Positions 8,981 to 18,139 of a stretch of 64,000 nt of DNA are shown in pieces (the first letter of the stretch is position 1; each line of letters opens with the position of its first letter). The DNA lies in the NCBI GenBank assembly GCA_964440655.1, contig CAYTTA010000002.1, forward strand, positions 1 to 64,000, read 5' to 3'. Origin of the DNA: CAYTTA01 sp964440655. Lineage in GTDB: Bacteria > Bacteroidota > Rhodothermia > Balneolales > Balneolaceae. A model generated the notes under the pieces. The model had not been told where the DNA came from, searched no databases, and saw nothing but the letters and a program-made list of their open reading frames with translations. The translations under genes were made by a program, and so were the position numbers.

Positions 8981-10657
8981 ATGAATTGGAATGAAAAAAC
9001 CGCCCCTCAGGTTCCGCCTTTTCTGAAGTGGGGTCTCGGGATCGGGATCCTCTCACTGTTCATTCCGCTCCTGCGGGATCTTCACTGGGAGTCTGCCGGT
9101 CTCGCTTCGCTCATGTCGGCTTGCGGATGCGGAGTTCTTTCCGCTTCCGGAACTGATTTGAGGGGAACAGCGCGCCGAACAGGTTGGTTTCTGACGGGCT
9201 GGTTTCTGCCTCTTCTGGTGGCTGCCCTGCCTGCCGGCTGTTTCAGCCTGGAAGGACTCGCTTTCTGGCTTTCCGGACCGCTCCCCTCGGCCTGGTTCGG
9301 ATGGGCAGCAGGAAGGCTGGCCCGGCAACACGCTCCCCGCCGCGCCCGTCTCGTCACCCTGCTGCTGATTGTCCTGTTCGCCCTGCTGCCGGTGGGAGTG
9401 CGGTTTTTCACCAGCCCGCAGCTCTACTTCTACAATCATGTCTGGAGCTACTGGCCCGGTCCGATCTACGACGAGCTCGTTCCCTTCGATCTTCGCCTGC
9501 CTCTTTTCCGGTTCATGACCCTGCTCTGGGGCGTTCTCTTTTTTCTTCTGGTGGATCTCTCCGCCCGTCGCCATCAATGGCTTGCCCTCGGTTGCAGCAT
9601 GATGCTGATTTCCGGTTGGCTGATGATGCCGGCTCTGGGACTTGTTTCACCGGAGAAACGAATAGAGAGGGAACTCGGGGGATTGATCGAGACCGAACAT
9701 TTCCGGATCTGGTACAGTCGCGACCTAGATCCGGAAGGGTGTACCGGGGATGCGGAAGCGAGCGGGTACGGGCGGGTGGGAACAGGTTCCCCCGGATCCG
9801 TGGCGGATGGCCTGCAGCAGCTGGCCCGTCTGCATGAAGATCATCTGCACGAGATCCTGAAGGCTTTGGAACTCGATCCCTCGATCTACCGGAAAGAGAA
9901 GATCCACTCCTATCTCTATCGGGACGCCCGGCAGAAAAAATATCTCACCGGCGCCGGACAGACCAGTTTCGTACCGGTCTGGATTCGCCGTGACCAGACC
10001 CACATTGCATGTGAACACCTTGCCCTTGTATTGAAGCACGAGCTGGTTCATGTGGTCGCCAAACAGTTTGCCGGCCTTTTCGGGGCGAGTCCCGCCATCG
10101 GGCTGGTGGAAGGAGTGGCGGTCGCACTCGACACCACACGATCGGGGAGCGTCGACCGGCTGGTGGCGGCCCGGGAGGAGTGGCCGGATTCCGATTTCAT
10201 GCGGGAACTCCTGTCCCCGCTTGGTTTCTACCGGATGGCGGGGCCGGTCAGCTATTCGGTAAGCGGCTCGTTTGTGCGCCACCTGTTGGAACACTATCCT
10301 CCGGAACAGTTCCGGAATGCCTACCGGACAGGAAAGATCGAAGAAGCCTATCATCCCTTTTCGCTGGAGGAGCTGGTCGGTTCCTGGCACACCTACCTGG
10401 CGACCCTTGAGGTGACACCCGAGGACCGGGAGAGGTCCCTGGCCCTGTTCTCGACCCCTTCCCTGTTTGACAAACCCTGTCCGAGGGTGCGGGCACAGCG
10501 GGAGTTGGCCGGCACTTTTCCTCATCCTCTGCCAGCAGATCCGGGAACCCTCAACGGGCACGTTGCCGGAGAGATGTCCGGATCAGGATGCTCTCCGGCT
10601 TACAGAATCCTCCCCGCCGCACGAACACAAAGAACCGGAGCTTCTTCTCCCGGTTGA
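8981..10657 (+). CDS. Membrane-anchored gluzincin-type metallopeptidase-like protein
   Basis: This is a 558-residue protein with about seven hydrophobic segments in the first 230 residues (for example FLKWGLGIGILSLFIPLL and LVTLLLIVLFALLPVGV). A soluble domain follows that begins ETEHFRIWYSRDL. The zinc-peptidase motif HELVH is at 353-357, and a candidate third ligand is Glu377 in VEGVAVALD, 19 residues on, as in gluzincins (peptidase-MA-like). The soluble part probably faces the periplasm, but topology is inferred. Substrate unknown. The last 55 or so residues after DKPCPRVRAQREL are rich in Gly, Pro and Ala and look unlike the rest; the 3' end may have been shifted out of its original frame or shortened. 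No neighbour explains its role. Confidence 0.7.
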   Translation: MNWNEKTAPQVPPFLKWGLGIGILSLFIPLLRDLHWESAGLASLMSACGCGVLSASGTDLRGTARRTGWFLTGWFLPLLVAALPAGCFSLEGLAFWLSGPLPSAWFGWAAGRLARQHAPRRARLVTLLLIVLFALLPVGVRFFTSPQLYFYNHVWSYWPGPIYDELVPFDLRLPLFRFMTLLWGVLFFLLVDLSARRHQWLALGCSMMLISGWLMMPALGLVSPEKRIERELGGLIETEHFRIWYSRDLDPEGCTGDAEASGYGRVGTGSPGSVADGLQQLARLHEDHLHEILKALELDPSIYRKEKIHSYLYRDARQKKYLTGAGQTSFVPVWIRRDQTHIACEHLALVLKHELVHVVAKQFAGLFGASPAIGLVEGVAVALDTTRSGSVDRLVAAREEWPDSDFMRELLSPLGFYRMAGPVSYSVSGSFVRHLLEHYPPEQFRNAYRTGKIEEAYHPFSLEELVGSWHTYLATLEVTPEDRERSLALFSTPSLFDKPCPRVRAQRELAGTFPHPLPADPGTLNGHVAGEMSGSGCSPAYRILPAARTQRTGASSPG

Positions 10658-10700
10658 TCGAGACTTCACGGAACTGCGTCCCGTGAGGGTATATTGTGTC

Positions 10701-12668
10701 CTACTGCCGAGCGGGAGCGTGCCAGATGTTATTCTGCTGGTTAATGTCCGCCAGCCTCCCGGAAGGATCAATTTCAATAAGGCGGATCTCCGAAAGAGGG
10801 GAGAGGAGGAACAGGGTGTAGTCCGGGGCCACCCAGGGCCACGCTTCAGCCACGCTGCGCCGGACGTTCGGGTTTTCATTCTCCTTCTGACCTCTCATGA
10901 TCTGCAGGGGAATGTGGACCTGCTCGACCCGTCCGTCGGTGTAGCGCACCTCCAGATCGAGTGGCATCGGCATCTCTCCGTGACGTGCAATACGGACAAG
11001 GGTTCCCTCCCCCTGATCGGTTACCTCCTCGATGCCGTAATCGATTGTTCGGGTCGACTCCACCCAGTAGTCATAATACCACTGCAGATGAATGCCGCTC
11101 TCCTTTTCGGCCACCCGGACAAAGTCCCGGCCGGTCGGATGACGAAACTTCCAGGTGTCGAAAAACCGCCTCATGGTGCGGTCCAGCGTCTCCTGACCGA
11201 TGATGTATCCAAGCTGATGCAGGAAAATCCCTCCTTTCACATAAGCCGCCACCGAGTAGGCGACATTCCTCCGGAAATGGTCCGCATGGCGGTGCATCGG
11301 CTCCTCCAGTCCCAGCTGGACAATCCGGGAGTAGGTGGCGTAGTAGGAGGCGTAGGACTCCTCCGCGTTCTCGCCGAAAAGATGTTCCATCACACGGACG
11401 GAGGCCCAGGTGGTGAACCCTTCATCCATCCAGTGGTAGTAACTTTCGTTGTTGGCCAGCACCCCCTGATACCAGGAGTGGATCAATTCATGTACGGTCA
11501 CCGAAACCAGCCCGCGGAGATCCCGATCTCCGGTGATGAGGGTACCCATGATGTACTCCATCCCCCCATCAGCTCCCTGGACCACGACGAACTCGCGGTA
11601 GGGATAGCGGCCGAAATGCTCATTCATGTACTGAAAGGCCTTCATGGTGTATTCGGGCAACCGTTCCCAGTTCTCCCTCAGCTGCTTCTGCCGCTCCTCC
11701 GGCGCCTGTACCGAGACCGGATCCTCCTGGTAGAAGAACCGCAGCAGGGGACCGTCCGGTACCTGAAGCGTTCGGTGCACGTAATCGGGATCGGCCGCCC
11801 ACATGAAATCGTGCTGGTAGTCGGAGAGGAAGTGCCAGGTGAGTTTCTCCCCCTCCGGTGTGCGGACCCGTTCCGGCGGGGCGTAGCCGTGCCCCACCTC
11901 CTCCGGGTTCTGCAGGTATCCTGTGGCGGCCACCACATAGTTCCGGTCGATGGTGATCTTCACATCGAACCGGCCGAACACTCCGTGGAACTCCCTTCCG
12001 ATGTAGGGGTGCGCGTGCCATCCCCACTCATCATACTCGGCGATCTTCGGATACCACTGTGCCATGGAGTAATCGATCCCTTCGGCATTGTTACGTCCGG
12101 TCCGGCGGATCTGCACGGGAACCTGTGCCGAGAACTCCATCTCGAACCGGGTCTCGGCACCCGGAAGAAGGGGGCGGGCCAGATCCACTTCCAGGACTGT
12201 ATCGGAGACTCTCCAGACGAGAGGTTCCCCCTCCTGGGTGAGGGTCCGGATTTTCTGCCAGCCGGTCTCCTCCTCGCCAAGACGGTAGATGCGGTCACCC
12301 ACCCTGGCATCGGGGTCATCGATCGTACGGGATCGGATATCCATCATGCTGTTCGGCTGGAACGCATTGTAATAGAGATGGTAGTAGACCTGCCAAAGTG
12401 TATCCGGGGAGTTGTTCCGGTAGGTGAGTTCCTGCCGGCCGTCGAAGCGGTGGGTACCCACGTCGAAGTCGATCTCCATCCGGTAGAACGCTTCCTGCTG
12501 CCAATATCCACCCTCCGTCCGGCCCGCCTCGTCCGGACGGAGAGCTTCAGCAGGCGCTTCAGGGAGAACCGGAGTCACCTGGGCGCAGGCGGAACAGGGG
12601 ACCATGAAGAGCAGCAGGGGGAGGAGCAGGCCCGGCAGGACACGCAGATCTTTCATAAAAACTCGCAT
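10701..12668 (-). CDS. M1 family zinc aminopeptidase, exported
   Basis: This 655-residue M1 peptidase has an N-terminal signal peptide (VLPGLLLPLLLFMVPCSACAQ). It keeps the exopeptidase loop as GGMEY and the zinc site HELIH at about residue 391, with the second-zinc-ligand glutamate in DEGFTTW; the spacing HExxH-x18-E is exact. It should remove N-terminal residues from peptides in the periplasm or outside the cell. The C-terminal part is strand-rich (LVRIARHGEMPMPLDLEVRY, VEQVHIPLQI), as in M1 domain III. The frame is open to 12773, but the first 35 codons are His/Pro-rich and no signal peptide would fit, so I place the start at 12668 (12656 is also possible). It lies downstream of recR in the same direction with a gap of about 100 bases. 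Confidence 0.92.
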   Translation of the reverse strand: MRVFMKDLRVLPGLLLPLLLFMVPCSACAQVTPVLPEAPAEALRPDEAGRTEGGYWQQEAFYRMEIDFDVGTHRFDGRQELTYRNNSPDTLWQVYYHLYYNAFQPNSMMDIRSRTIDDPDARVGDRIYRLGEEETGWQKIRTLTQEGEPLVWRVSDTVLEVDLARPLLPGAETRFEMEFSAQVPVQIRRTGRNNAEGIDYSMAQWYPKIAEYDEWGWHAHPYIGREFHGVFGRFDVKITIDRNYVVAATGYLQNPEEVGHGYAPPERVRTPEGEKLTWHFLSDYQHDFMWAADPDYVHRTLQVPDGPLLRFFYQEDPVSVQAPEERQKQLRENWERLPEYTMKAFQYMNEHFGRYPYREFVVVQGADGGMEYIMGTLITGDRDLRGLVSVTVHELIHSWYQGVLANNESYYHWMDEGFTTWASVRVMEHLFGENAEESYASYYATYSRIVQLGLEEPMHRHADHFRRNVAYSVAAYVKGGIFLHQLGYIIGQETLDRTMRRFFDTWKFRHPTGRDFVRVAEKESGIHLQWYYDYWVESTRTIDYGIEEVTDQGEGTLVRIARHGEMPMPLDLEVRYTDGRVEQVHIPLQIMRGQKENENPNVRRSVAEAWPWVAPDYTLFLLSPLSEIRLIEIDPSGRLADINQQNNIWHAPARQ

Positions 12669-12769
12669 TGGGAAGAGAATTGGAATCAGGGTGTGTGGAT
12701 GAGAGTGAATCGGTTGCGGATCGGGATGCAGACCGACTCTGCTCCGCATCAAGATGCCAAACAGAGGGG

Positions 12770-13375
12770 TCACATGGAACTGCGACCGGCAAAAGCCCGG
12801 CTGAGGGTCACTTCATCAATAAACTCCAGCTCCGAACCCATCGGAATACCGTAGGCAATGCGGGTGACCCGTATATCGAGAGGAGTGAGGAGCTTGTTGA
12901 GATAGTAGGCGGTTGCCTCTCCCTCCGCATCGGGATTCAGAGCCAGGATCACCTCCTCGACCGGCTCTTCCGAGGACTCGATCCGCTGGATCAGTTCACG
13001 TATCCGGAGCTGATCCGGTCCCACATTCTGCATGGGGGAGATCACTCCGCCCAGAACATGGTAGCGGCCCCGGAATTCGTTGGTCTTCTCGATGAAATAG
13101 ACATCCTGAAACTCCTCCACCACACAGATCTGATGGCTCTCCCTCCGGGGGTTGCTGCAGATCCTGCAGGGATCCGTATCGGTGATGGTCCCGCATTCCG
13201 AGCAACGGATAACCGACCGTTTGAGCTCCTCGAGGGCCTCTGTGAGGCGAAACACCTCTTCATCGCTCTGCTTGAGAAGATGCATCGCAATCCGTCGGGC
13301 GGACTTCCGCCCGGTCCCCGGAAGTTTTGCCAGCTCCTCGATGGCCCGCTCCAGGGCCTCCGACGTTATCTGCAT
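12770..13375 (-). CDS. recR: Recombination mediator protein RecR
   Basis: RecR works with RecF and RecO to load RecA at gapped DNA. The 201-residue length is typical. It shows the N-terminal helix-hairpin-helix (LAKLPGTGRKSARRIAMHLL), a four-cysteine zinc finger (CSECGTITDTDPCRICSNPRR) and a TOPRIM domain starting ICVVEEFQD. ATG 13375 overlaps the ybaB stop by one base (TGATG); a GTG one codon upstream is also possible. The order dnaX-ybaB-recR is a widely conserved operon and supports the call. Confidence 0.97.
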   Translation of the reverse strand: MQITSEALERAIEELAKLPGTGRKSARRIAMHLLKQSDEEVFRLTEALEELKRSVIRCSECGTITDTDPCRICSNPRRESHQICVVEEFQDVYFIEKTNEFRGRYHVLGGVISPMQNVGPDQLRIRELIQRIESSEEPVEEVILALNPDAEGEATAYYLNKLLTPLDIRVTRIAYGIPMGSELEFIDEVTLSRAFAGRSSM

Positions 13376-13722
13376 CACAGACCGAATTTGCTCAGATCCA
13401 ATCCGGGCAGTCCGCCACCGGGCAGCATCTCCCTGTAGAACTCCTCCATCTTCGCCTTGGCTGTCTCTTCAGCCTTCTCCAGCGCCTTGTTCACCCCTGC
13501 GACGATAAGATCCTCCATCAGTTCCCTGTCCTGCGGATCCACCACACTCTCATCCAGTCTGACCGAAAGGATCTGCCGGTTGCCGTTTGCCCGGACGCGT
13601 ACCATTCCGCCCCCCGCTTCGGCTTCCACCTCCACCTGACCAAGCCGTTCCTGGGCTTCCTTCATTTTGTTCTGCATTTCGGAAAGCTTTCCGAACATGT
13701 CGGCCATGTTAAACTGACTCAT
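13375..13722 (-). CDS. ybaB: YbaB/EbfC family nucleoid-associated protein
   Basis: This 115-residue protein belongs to the YbaB/EbfC family of small DNA-binding dimers. The sequence MADMFGKLSEMQNKMKEAQERLGQVEVEAEAGGGMVRVRANG is the usual helix followed by a strand with GGG. The C-terminus is rich in Gly/Leu (GGGLPGLDLSKFGL). Homologues bind DNA without strong sequence preference. It sits between dnaX and recR, its conserved place in many bacteria; the stop overlaps the recR start by one base. Confidence 0.95.
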   Translation of the reverse strand: MSQFNMADMFGKLSEMQNKMKEAQERLGQVEVEAEAGGGMVRVRANGNRQILSVRLDESVVDPQDRELMEDLIVAGVNKALEKAEETAKAKMEEFYREMLPGGGLPGLDLSKFGL

Positions 13723-13843
13723 TCTTCTGCCTCTTTTCCTTTAATCCGTTTCAAACCGTCTTCAATCCAACAACCTTTTCAGGGATGAGTCTTCATTCAA
13801 TTTCGCCCGTTCAGGATGGAGTCTGAAGAGGCGTCCAATACAC

Positions 13844-15685
13844 TCAATACTCCAGCTCCGCTCCGAAAAGCTCCACCAGCACCCGGAGCTTCGGATCCTT
13901 CTTCTGAAGTTCAAGAAACCTCTCATAGGGGCTCATCCTGTTTCTTTTCTCTTCCGGATTCCGCTCCACCCTGCACCGGAAAACCAGCTGCGTATTGTAC
14001 GCCCGGTTAAAGCTGCGGGAGAGTTCCTGACGGTGTTCATCGATCAGCCTGGCGCCGAACTCATTGTCGACCACCAGCGTGAGCTCATCTCCCCTGAGCT
14101 CCCCCGGACGACACCGCTGCAGCTGAAAATAGAGGATTTTGGGAATCTCTTTCTCCATTCCGGAGAGAAACTCCTCCCACTTCTCTATAACGTCCCCAAC
14201 CGATTTTATTCCCCCGGGCGTGCCCTGAGGGGCTTCACTCCCGCTCTTCGCCGGAAGCCTTTCCTCCGGAGCCGCCTCTGCCGCCTTCACGGTTTCCTCC
14301 CTGAACCGACCTGAGGGCGCCTGACCAATGCCCTGATGAGGTGCCGCCTGAGCCGGATTTCCGGCTTTTGCGTAAGAGGGCGCTCTCTGCCCGCGCGGCA
14401 AAGAGTTTGGAGGAGAGGGAACCGCTACCTGTTCGGGCAAGGGGTTCGATGCAGGAGGAGCATTCCGGACGGGCGGTTCGGTATGCGTAACAGAAGGAGC
14501 ACCGTCCGGTTCTACGGTCCGGGTTTCTCCCTGCCGGCTCTCCCCCCGCGCTCCGTCCCGCCGGTTATCGGTTTTTTTTTTTAAACCCTTCACCTCATTG
14601 ATCAGCACACTCAGCTCCTCTGCCCGGCTCATATGGATCAGCTTCAGGATCAGAATCTCGAAATGAATCCGCGGCTGGGTCGCCTCCTTCAGCTTGAGCT
14701 GGGTTTCGCTCACCAGGTGAAGCATCCGAAGAAGATCATCTTCCGGAAAATGGGTTGCCTGCTCGCGTATCCGCGCCTTGGTCTCTTCGGTCGCCTCCAC
14801 GAGGTGCAGCCGTTCAAAGCTACGAGCGACATAGAGATTCCGAAGATGCTCGGTCAGCCCCACCAGAAATTCCTGGATATCGGTACCTGCCTGTATCAGC
14901 CGGTTGATGAGGTTGAGGCCTGCGTCCGCATCCCTTTTGCGGACAATCTCCATCAAGGTGAAAAAATGCTCCGCATCGACAATATTGAGCGCTTCGGGAA
15001 GCATCCGGTATTCGATCTTCTCCCCGCAGTAGGCGATCGCCTGGTCCATCAGCCCCAGTGCGTCCCGAAGTGCTCCATCCGCGCGTTTGGCAATCACATG
15101 CAGCGACTCATCATCCACCTCGATGTTCTCTCTCTCCGAAATCCGGCGCAGCCGCTCAACGATTTCCGGAACACTGATCCGCTTGAAATCGAACCGCTGA
15201 ACCCTAGAGAGGATGGTGGGAAGAACCTTGTGGGGCTCGGTGGTGGCGAAGATGAAAATCGCATGGGGAGGAGGCTCTTCCAGCGTCTTGAGCAGAGCGT
15301 TGAACGCCTCTGTCGTCAGCATGTGGACCTCGTCGATGATGAAGATCTTGTACCGGCCGTTCTGAGGCGGTACCCGGATCACCTCCTTGAGGGCCCGGAT
15401 GTCATCGATCTTCCGGTTGGACGCGGCATCCATCTCGACGATGTTGAGGGTGCTCGTGAGCAGCTCACCGTCCACATCGGAACTCACCTGATTCACTTCC
15501 CGGGCCAGCACGCGCGCCATGGTTGTCTTTCCGACACCTCTCGGCCCGCAGAACATGTAGGCATGGGACAGGCGGTTGGTCCGGATCGCATTCTTCAGCG
15601 TATTGCTCACATGCTCCTGTGATACAATATCATCGAACGTCTGCGGACGATACGATCTGGTTAATGCCTTGTAGGGTGCTTTCAT
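13844..15685 (-). CDS. dnaX: DNA polymerase III subunit gamma/tau
   Basis: This 613-residue clamp-loader ATPase loads the sliding clamp and couples the replicative polymerases. Visible motifs are Walker A CGPRGVGKTTMAR, Walker B IIDEVHML, and sensor 1 ATTEPHKVLPTILSR, followed by domain III and a Pro/Glu-rich linker at about 372-500 before a tau-like C-terminal domain. Two features are unusual. The stretch between Walker A and VEMDAASN is about ten residues shorter than in E. coli and lacks the four cysteines of the zinc module. The coding strand also carries eleven consecutive A at residues 368-372, where slippage would lead to a stop. First gene of the dnaX-ybaB-recR cluster; 121 bases separate it from ybaB. 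Confidence 0.96.
   Translation of the reverse strand: MKAPYKALTRSYRPQTFDDIVSQEHVSNTLKNAIRTNRLSHAYMFCGPRGVGKTTMARVLAREVNQVSSDVDGELLTSTLNIVEMDAASNRKIDDIRALKEVIRVPPQNGRYKIFIIDEVHMLTTEAFNALLKTLEEPPPHAIFIFATTEPHKVLPTILSRVQRFDFKRISVPEIVERLRRISERENIEVDDESLHVIAKRADGALRDALGLMDQAIAYCGEKIEYRMLPEALNIVDAEHFFTLMEIVRKRDADAGLNLINRLIQAGTDIQEFLVGLTEHLRNLYVARSFERLHLVEATEETKARIREQATHFPEDDLLRMLHLVSETQLKLKEATQPRIHFEILILKLIHMSRAEELSVLINEVKGLKKKTDNRRDGARGESRQGETRTVEPDGAPSVTHTEPPVRNAPPASNPLPEQVAVPSPPNSLPRGQRAPSYAKAGNPAQAAPHQGIGQAPSGRFREETVKAAEAAPEERLPAKSGSEAPQGTPGGIKSVGDVIEKWEEFLSGMEKEIPKILYFQLQRCRPGELRGDELTLVVDNEFGARLIDEHRQELSRSFNRAYNTQLVFRCRVERNPEEKRNRMSPYERFLELQKKDPKLRVLVELFGAELEY
14572..14582 (-). other. A11 slippery tract in dnaX, candidate gamma/tau switch
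   Basis: The coding strand of dnaX reads TTA AAA AAA AAA ACC GAT AAC, with eleven A in a row. One extra A, or a -1 shift, changes the reading to AAA AAC CGA TAA, giving Asn-Arg-stop and a product of about 373 residues that ends after clamp-loader domain III. A lost A reaches a TAG after roughly 20 codons. Known dnaX genes use either ribosomal -1 frameshifting (E. coli) or transcript slippage on an A run (Thermus thermophilus). The arrangement here fits the latter. Confidence 0.7.
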
Positions 15686-15912
15686 GCTTGTCCGGAACCT
15701 TTTAATGCAGGTTCAATGTACAAAAAAGAGTGAACGATTTCGGATGGAAAAGTGACGCCCGGGCGGCACGGGCCGGTTTCCGGATACGGCGGATCACGAC
15801 GGCAGCCAACTACATGGGAGATAACAGGAAATCCGGCCTTTGCCGTAACGCATGGAAATTGATCTTTCTTGTGAATGCCTTACATTCTGGTATAACCGCA
15901 GATGGTTCTGCC

Positions 15913-18105
15913 ATGGCAACTGAACGAACTCCAATCCGGATCCTGATTCTCCTGTCGATCCCGTTTCTTGCCTTTGCACCCGTGCAGAGGGAGAATCCGG
16001 ATTCAACCGGTCTGACAGAACCGCACAACCAGTGGCTCGAGCGGGGGTATCAGGCCGAGAGAGAAGGGGATTATGAGAAGGCGCTCCGGATCTGGTCCCG
16101 GGCACGGGAAGAACTGGAGGTGCCCTCGTCACAAATCGGGCTCGAGTATATCCGTCTGGCTGCCGAGCATGGGCTCCGGGAGTGGTATGCCGAAGCGACC
16201 TCCATGTATTTCTGGGCGATCTCCAGACCGTTTGAAGGTGGCAACCGGGAGGCGATCCGAAGTGAGCTGCGGAGGCTTCAGCCCCTTGCGGGGAACGGTC
16301 TCTACCGGCAATGGGCCGAATGGTTTGAAAAACAGAACCCCCGCCTGGCGGCCGATCTGCGCGGCTTCTGGGTCCAGCTCGATCCCACACCGGGGGAATC
16401 GATCAACGAACGCCTGATCGAACACTGGAGAAGGATCGCCTGGTCGCGCGCCCATTTCCGGAAGAACAGCAAAACGATCTTTGGCACGGATGACCGCGCA
16501 CTGGTTTATGTTCGCTATGGTGAACCCGACCAGCGGCATACCGGCAGACTCATTCTGGATGAAGGGGTGACAGGGCGCAGGCTGGCGAGGCTCTTCGATA
16601 CGACGGCGGCTCCTGCAGACCGGGAAAACAGCGGATCACCTGTGCGGCCCGAACCGGGTGAAACACCGCCCCCCGAATCGGCACCGCTCCGGGAGCGGGA
16701 GTTCGACAGGCTGGAGGAGTATCTTCTTCGGCATCATTTCAACAGGGAGTATGAAATCTGGATCTACCGCCCGCCGGAAGGGAGTCCTGATGCCCCACTC
16801 ATCTTCCTCTTCGGGGAGGAGCCGCAGAGCGGAGAGTTCGGACAGATCGGCAGTCTGGATGATCTCATTCCGGAAGGTGCCTTTTCCGACAGCCGTTACC
16901 AGCAGGAACTCCCCGATTTTGCGCGGAGGGGTCTTACACCGGCACTCGCCCTCCAGCTGATCTACTACGAGCAGGTCGCCCGGGTCGAGCCTCTTTTTCA
17001 GGAACCGTTCCGCTCCATTCTGAGCGCCTTTTACGAGCAGCCTTCCGGATCGCGCAATCTCGATCAGACCATGAGGAACCAGAACCGCCAGTGGCTCTCT
17101 GCCCGGGAACTCGCGGCTCCAAGGCACCGCTCCAGTGTTGCCCGCCTTCTGCCACGGATCCCGGTAGACCTCTTCCAGTACCGGCTGCTGGATCAGGATG
17201 GCAATCCCCTTCTGGTCTCCTTTCTGGAGAGCCGACCCGGAAGAGCCCTTGTGCAGGACCGCGAATACAACCTGCTCAGGAGTGAACCCGGGAGTGGGGA
17301 GGCCGGCATGAACGGATCGGAAAACAATCCTGCCTCCACGGAGCGCACCGGAACCGGAGGATCCGGGCAGGAACAATCCGGCCGGGGAGGGGAATCCGAT
17401 GAGGCACCCGGTCAGGACGATCCCTACCTGCTTACCCACCACCTGGTGGTTTATGATCTGGAGTGGAATGAGATGGAGCATCTTGAACGGCGCTACACTC
17501 TTCCCGCCTCCGGGGTGGAAGACCCGCTGATGCAATCCCACTTCATCAGCCGGCACAACGTCTCGCTCCACCAGACGGCCGCCACCCAGCTGTTCAACAC
17601 CGATCCGGAAAGCAGCAGCTGGTATCCGGCCATCTTTCCCGATTCGTTACGGGGAGCGGGCATCGTCCATCTGCGGCAGCCGGAACCCCTGCAGAATGAA
17701 CCGAACCAGCTCGAGCTGGCCGATCTCCTTCTCGGTTACCGCGCTCCGGTCCCGGAAGGGTATCCCTTTCCTTTCCGCGTGGCCAACCGCCAGAAGATAC
17801 CGGGAGACCAAAGTCTTCTTCTCCATTTTGAAGTCTACAATCTCGAACCGGCAGAAAGCGGGTATACCGGATTCGAACTCACCTACCGGATCTTTCCGGT
17901 TTTGGAGGATGGAACCCTGCAGACCGATCAGGAGGCTTTCTACCTGACCATCGGATTCGAACATGACGAGACCCGGCTTGTGGAAGATATCGAGATCCAG
18001 ACCACTCAGCTCGCATCGGGAATGTATGAGCTGCAGGTCTATGTGGAGGACAGCGTCAACGGAAAGCGGAAAGAGCGGAAGATCCGCTTCGAGGTAATTA
18101 ACTGA
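15913..18105 (+). CDS. GWxTD domain-containing protein
   Basis: This is a 730-residue protein of the GWxTD family, found mainly in Bacteroidota and relatives and of unknown function. After a short hydrophobic segment (IRILILLSIPFLAFAP) that looks like a signal peptide, there is a TPR-like stretch (GDYEKALRIWSRAREEL). The family core follows: FWVQLDPTPGESINERLIEHWRRIAWSR, then FGTDDRALVYVRYGEPDQR, where FGTDDR stands for GWxTDRG. The rest has strand-rich segments; a Gly/Ser/Glu-rich linker lies near 465-500. The frame is open to 15730 but Met at 15913 gives the best signal peptide. It is divergent from dnaX and runs toward queA, 34 bases away. Confidence 0.82.
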   Translation: MATERTPIRILILLSIPFLAFAPVQRENPDSTGLTEPHNQWLERGYQAEREGDYEKALRIWSRAREELEVPSSQIGLEYIRLAAEHGLREWYAEATSMYFWAISRPFEGGNREAIRSELRRLQPLAGNGLYRQWAEWFEKQNPRLAADLRGFWVQLDPTPGESINERLIEHWRRIAWSRAHFRKNSKTIFGTDDRALVYVRYGEPDQRHTGRLILDEGVTGRRLARLFDTTAAPADRENSGSPVRPEPGETPPPESAPLREREFDRLEEYLLRHHFNREYEIWIYRPPEGSPDAPLIFLFGEEPQSGEFGQIGSLDDLIPEGAFSDSRYQQELPDFARRGLTPALALQLIYYEQVARVEPLFQEPFRSILSAFYEQPSGSRNLDQTMRNQNRQWLSARELAAPRHRSSVARLLPRIPVDLFQYRLLDQDGNPLLVSFLESRPGRALVQDREYNLLRSEPGSGEAGMNGSENNPASTERTGTGGSGQEQSGRGGESDEAPGQDDPYLLTHHLVVYDLEWNEMEHLERRYTLPASGVEDPLMQSHFISRHNVSLHQTAATQLFNTDPESSSWYPAIFPDSLRGAGIVHLRQPEPLQNEPNQLELADLLLGYRAPVPEGYPFPFRVANRQKIPGDQSLLLHFEVYNLEPAESGYTGFELTYRIFPVLEDGTLQTDQEAFYLTIGFEHDETRLVEDIEIQTTQLASGMYELQVYVEDSVNGKRKERKIRFEVIN

Positions 18106-18139
18106 TCACCATTTTGCCGGAAATGCCTATTTTCCGGAT

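Noticed and set aside
10667..10688. Hairpin near the 3' end of the M1 gene
   Set aside because: Only a 6-bp stem with no T run; too weak to call a terminator.
10467..12854. Plus-strand open frame covering the M1 peptidase
   Set aside because: The minus strand has HELIH-x18-E and a signal peptide; the plus frame has no domain.
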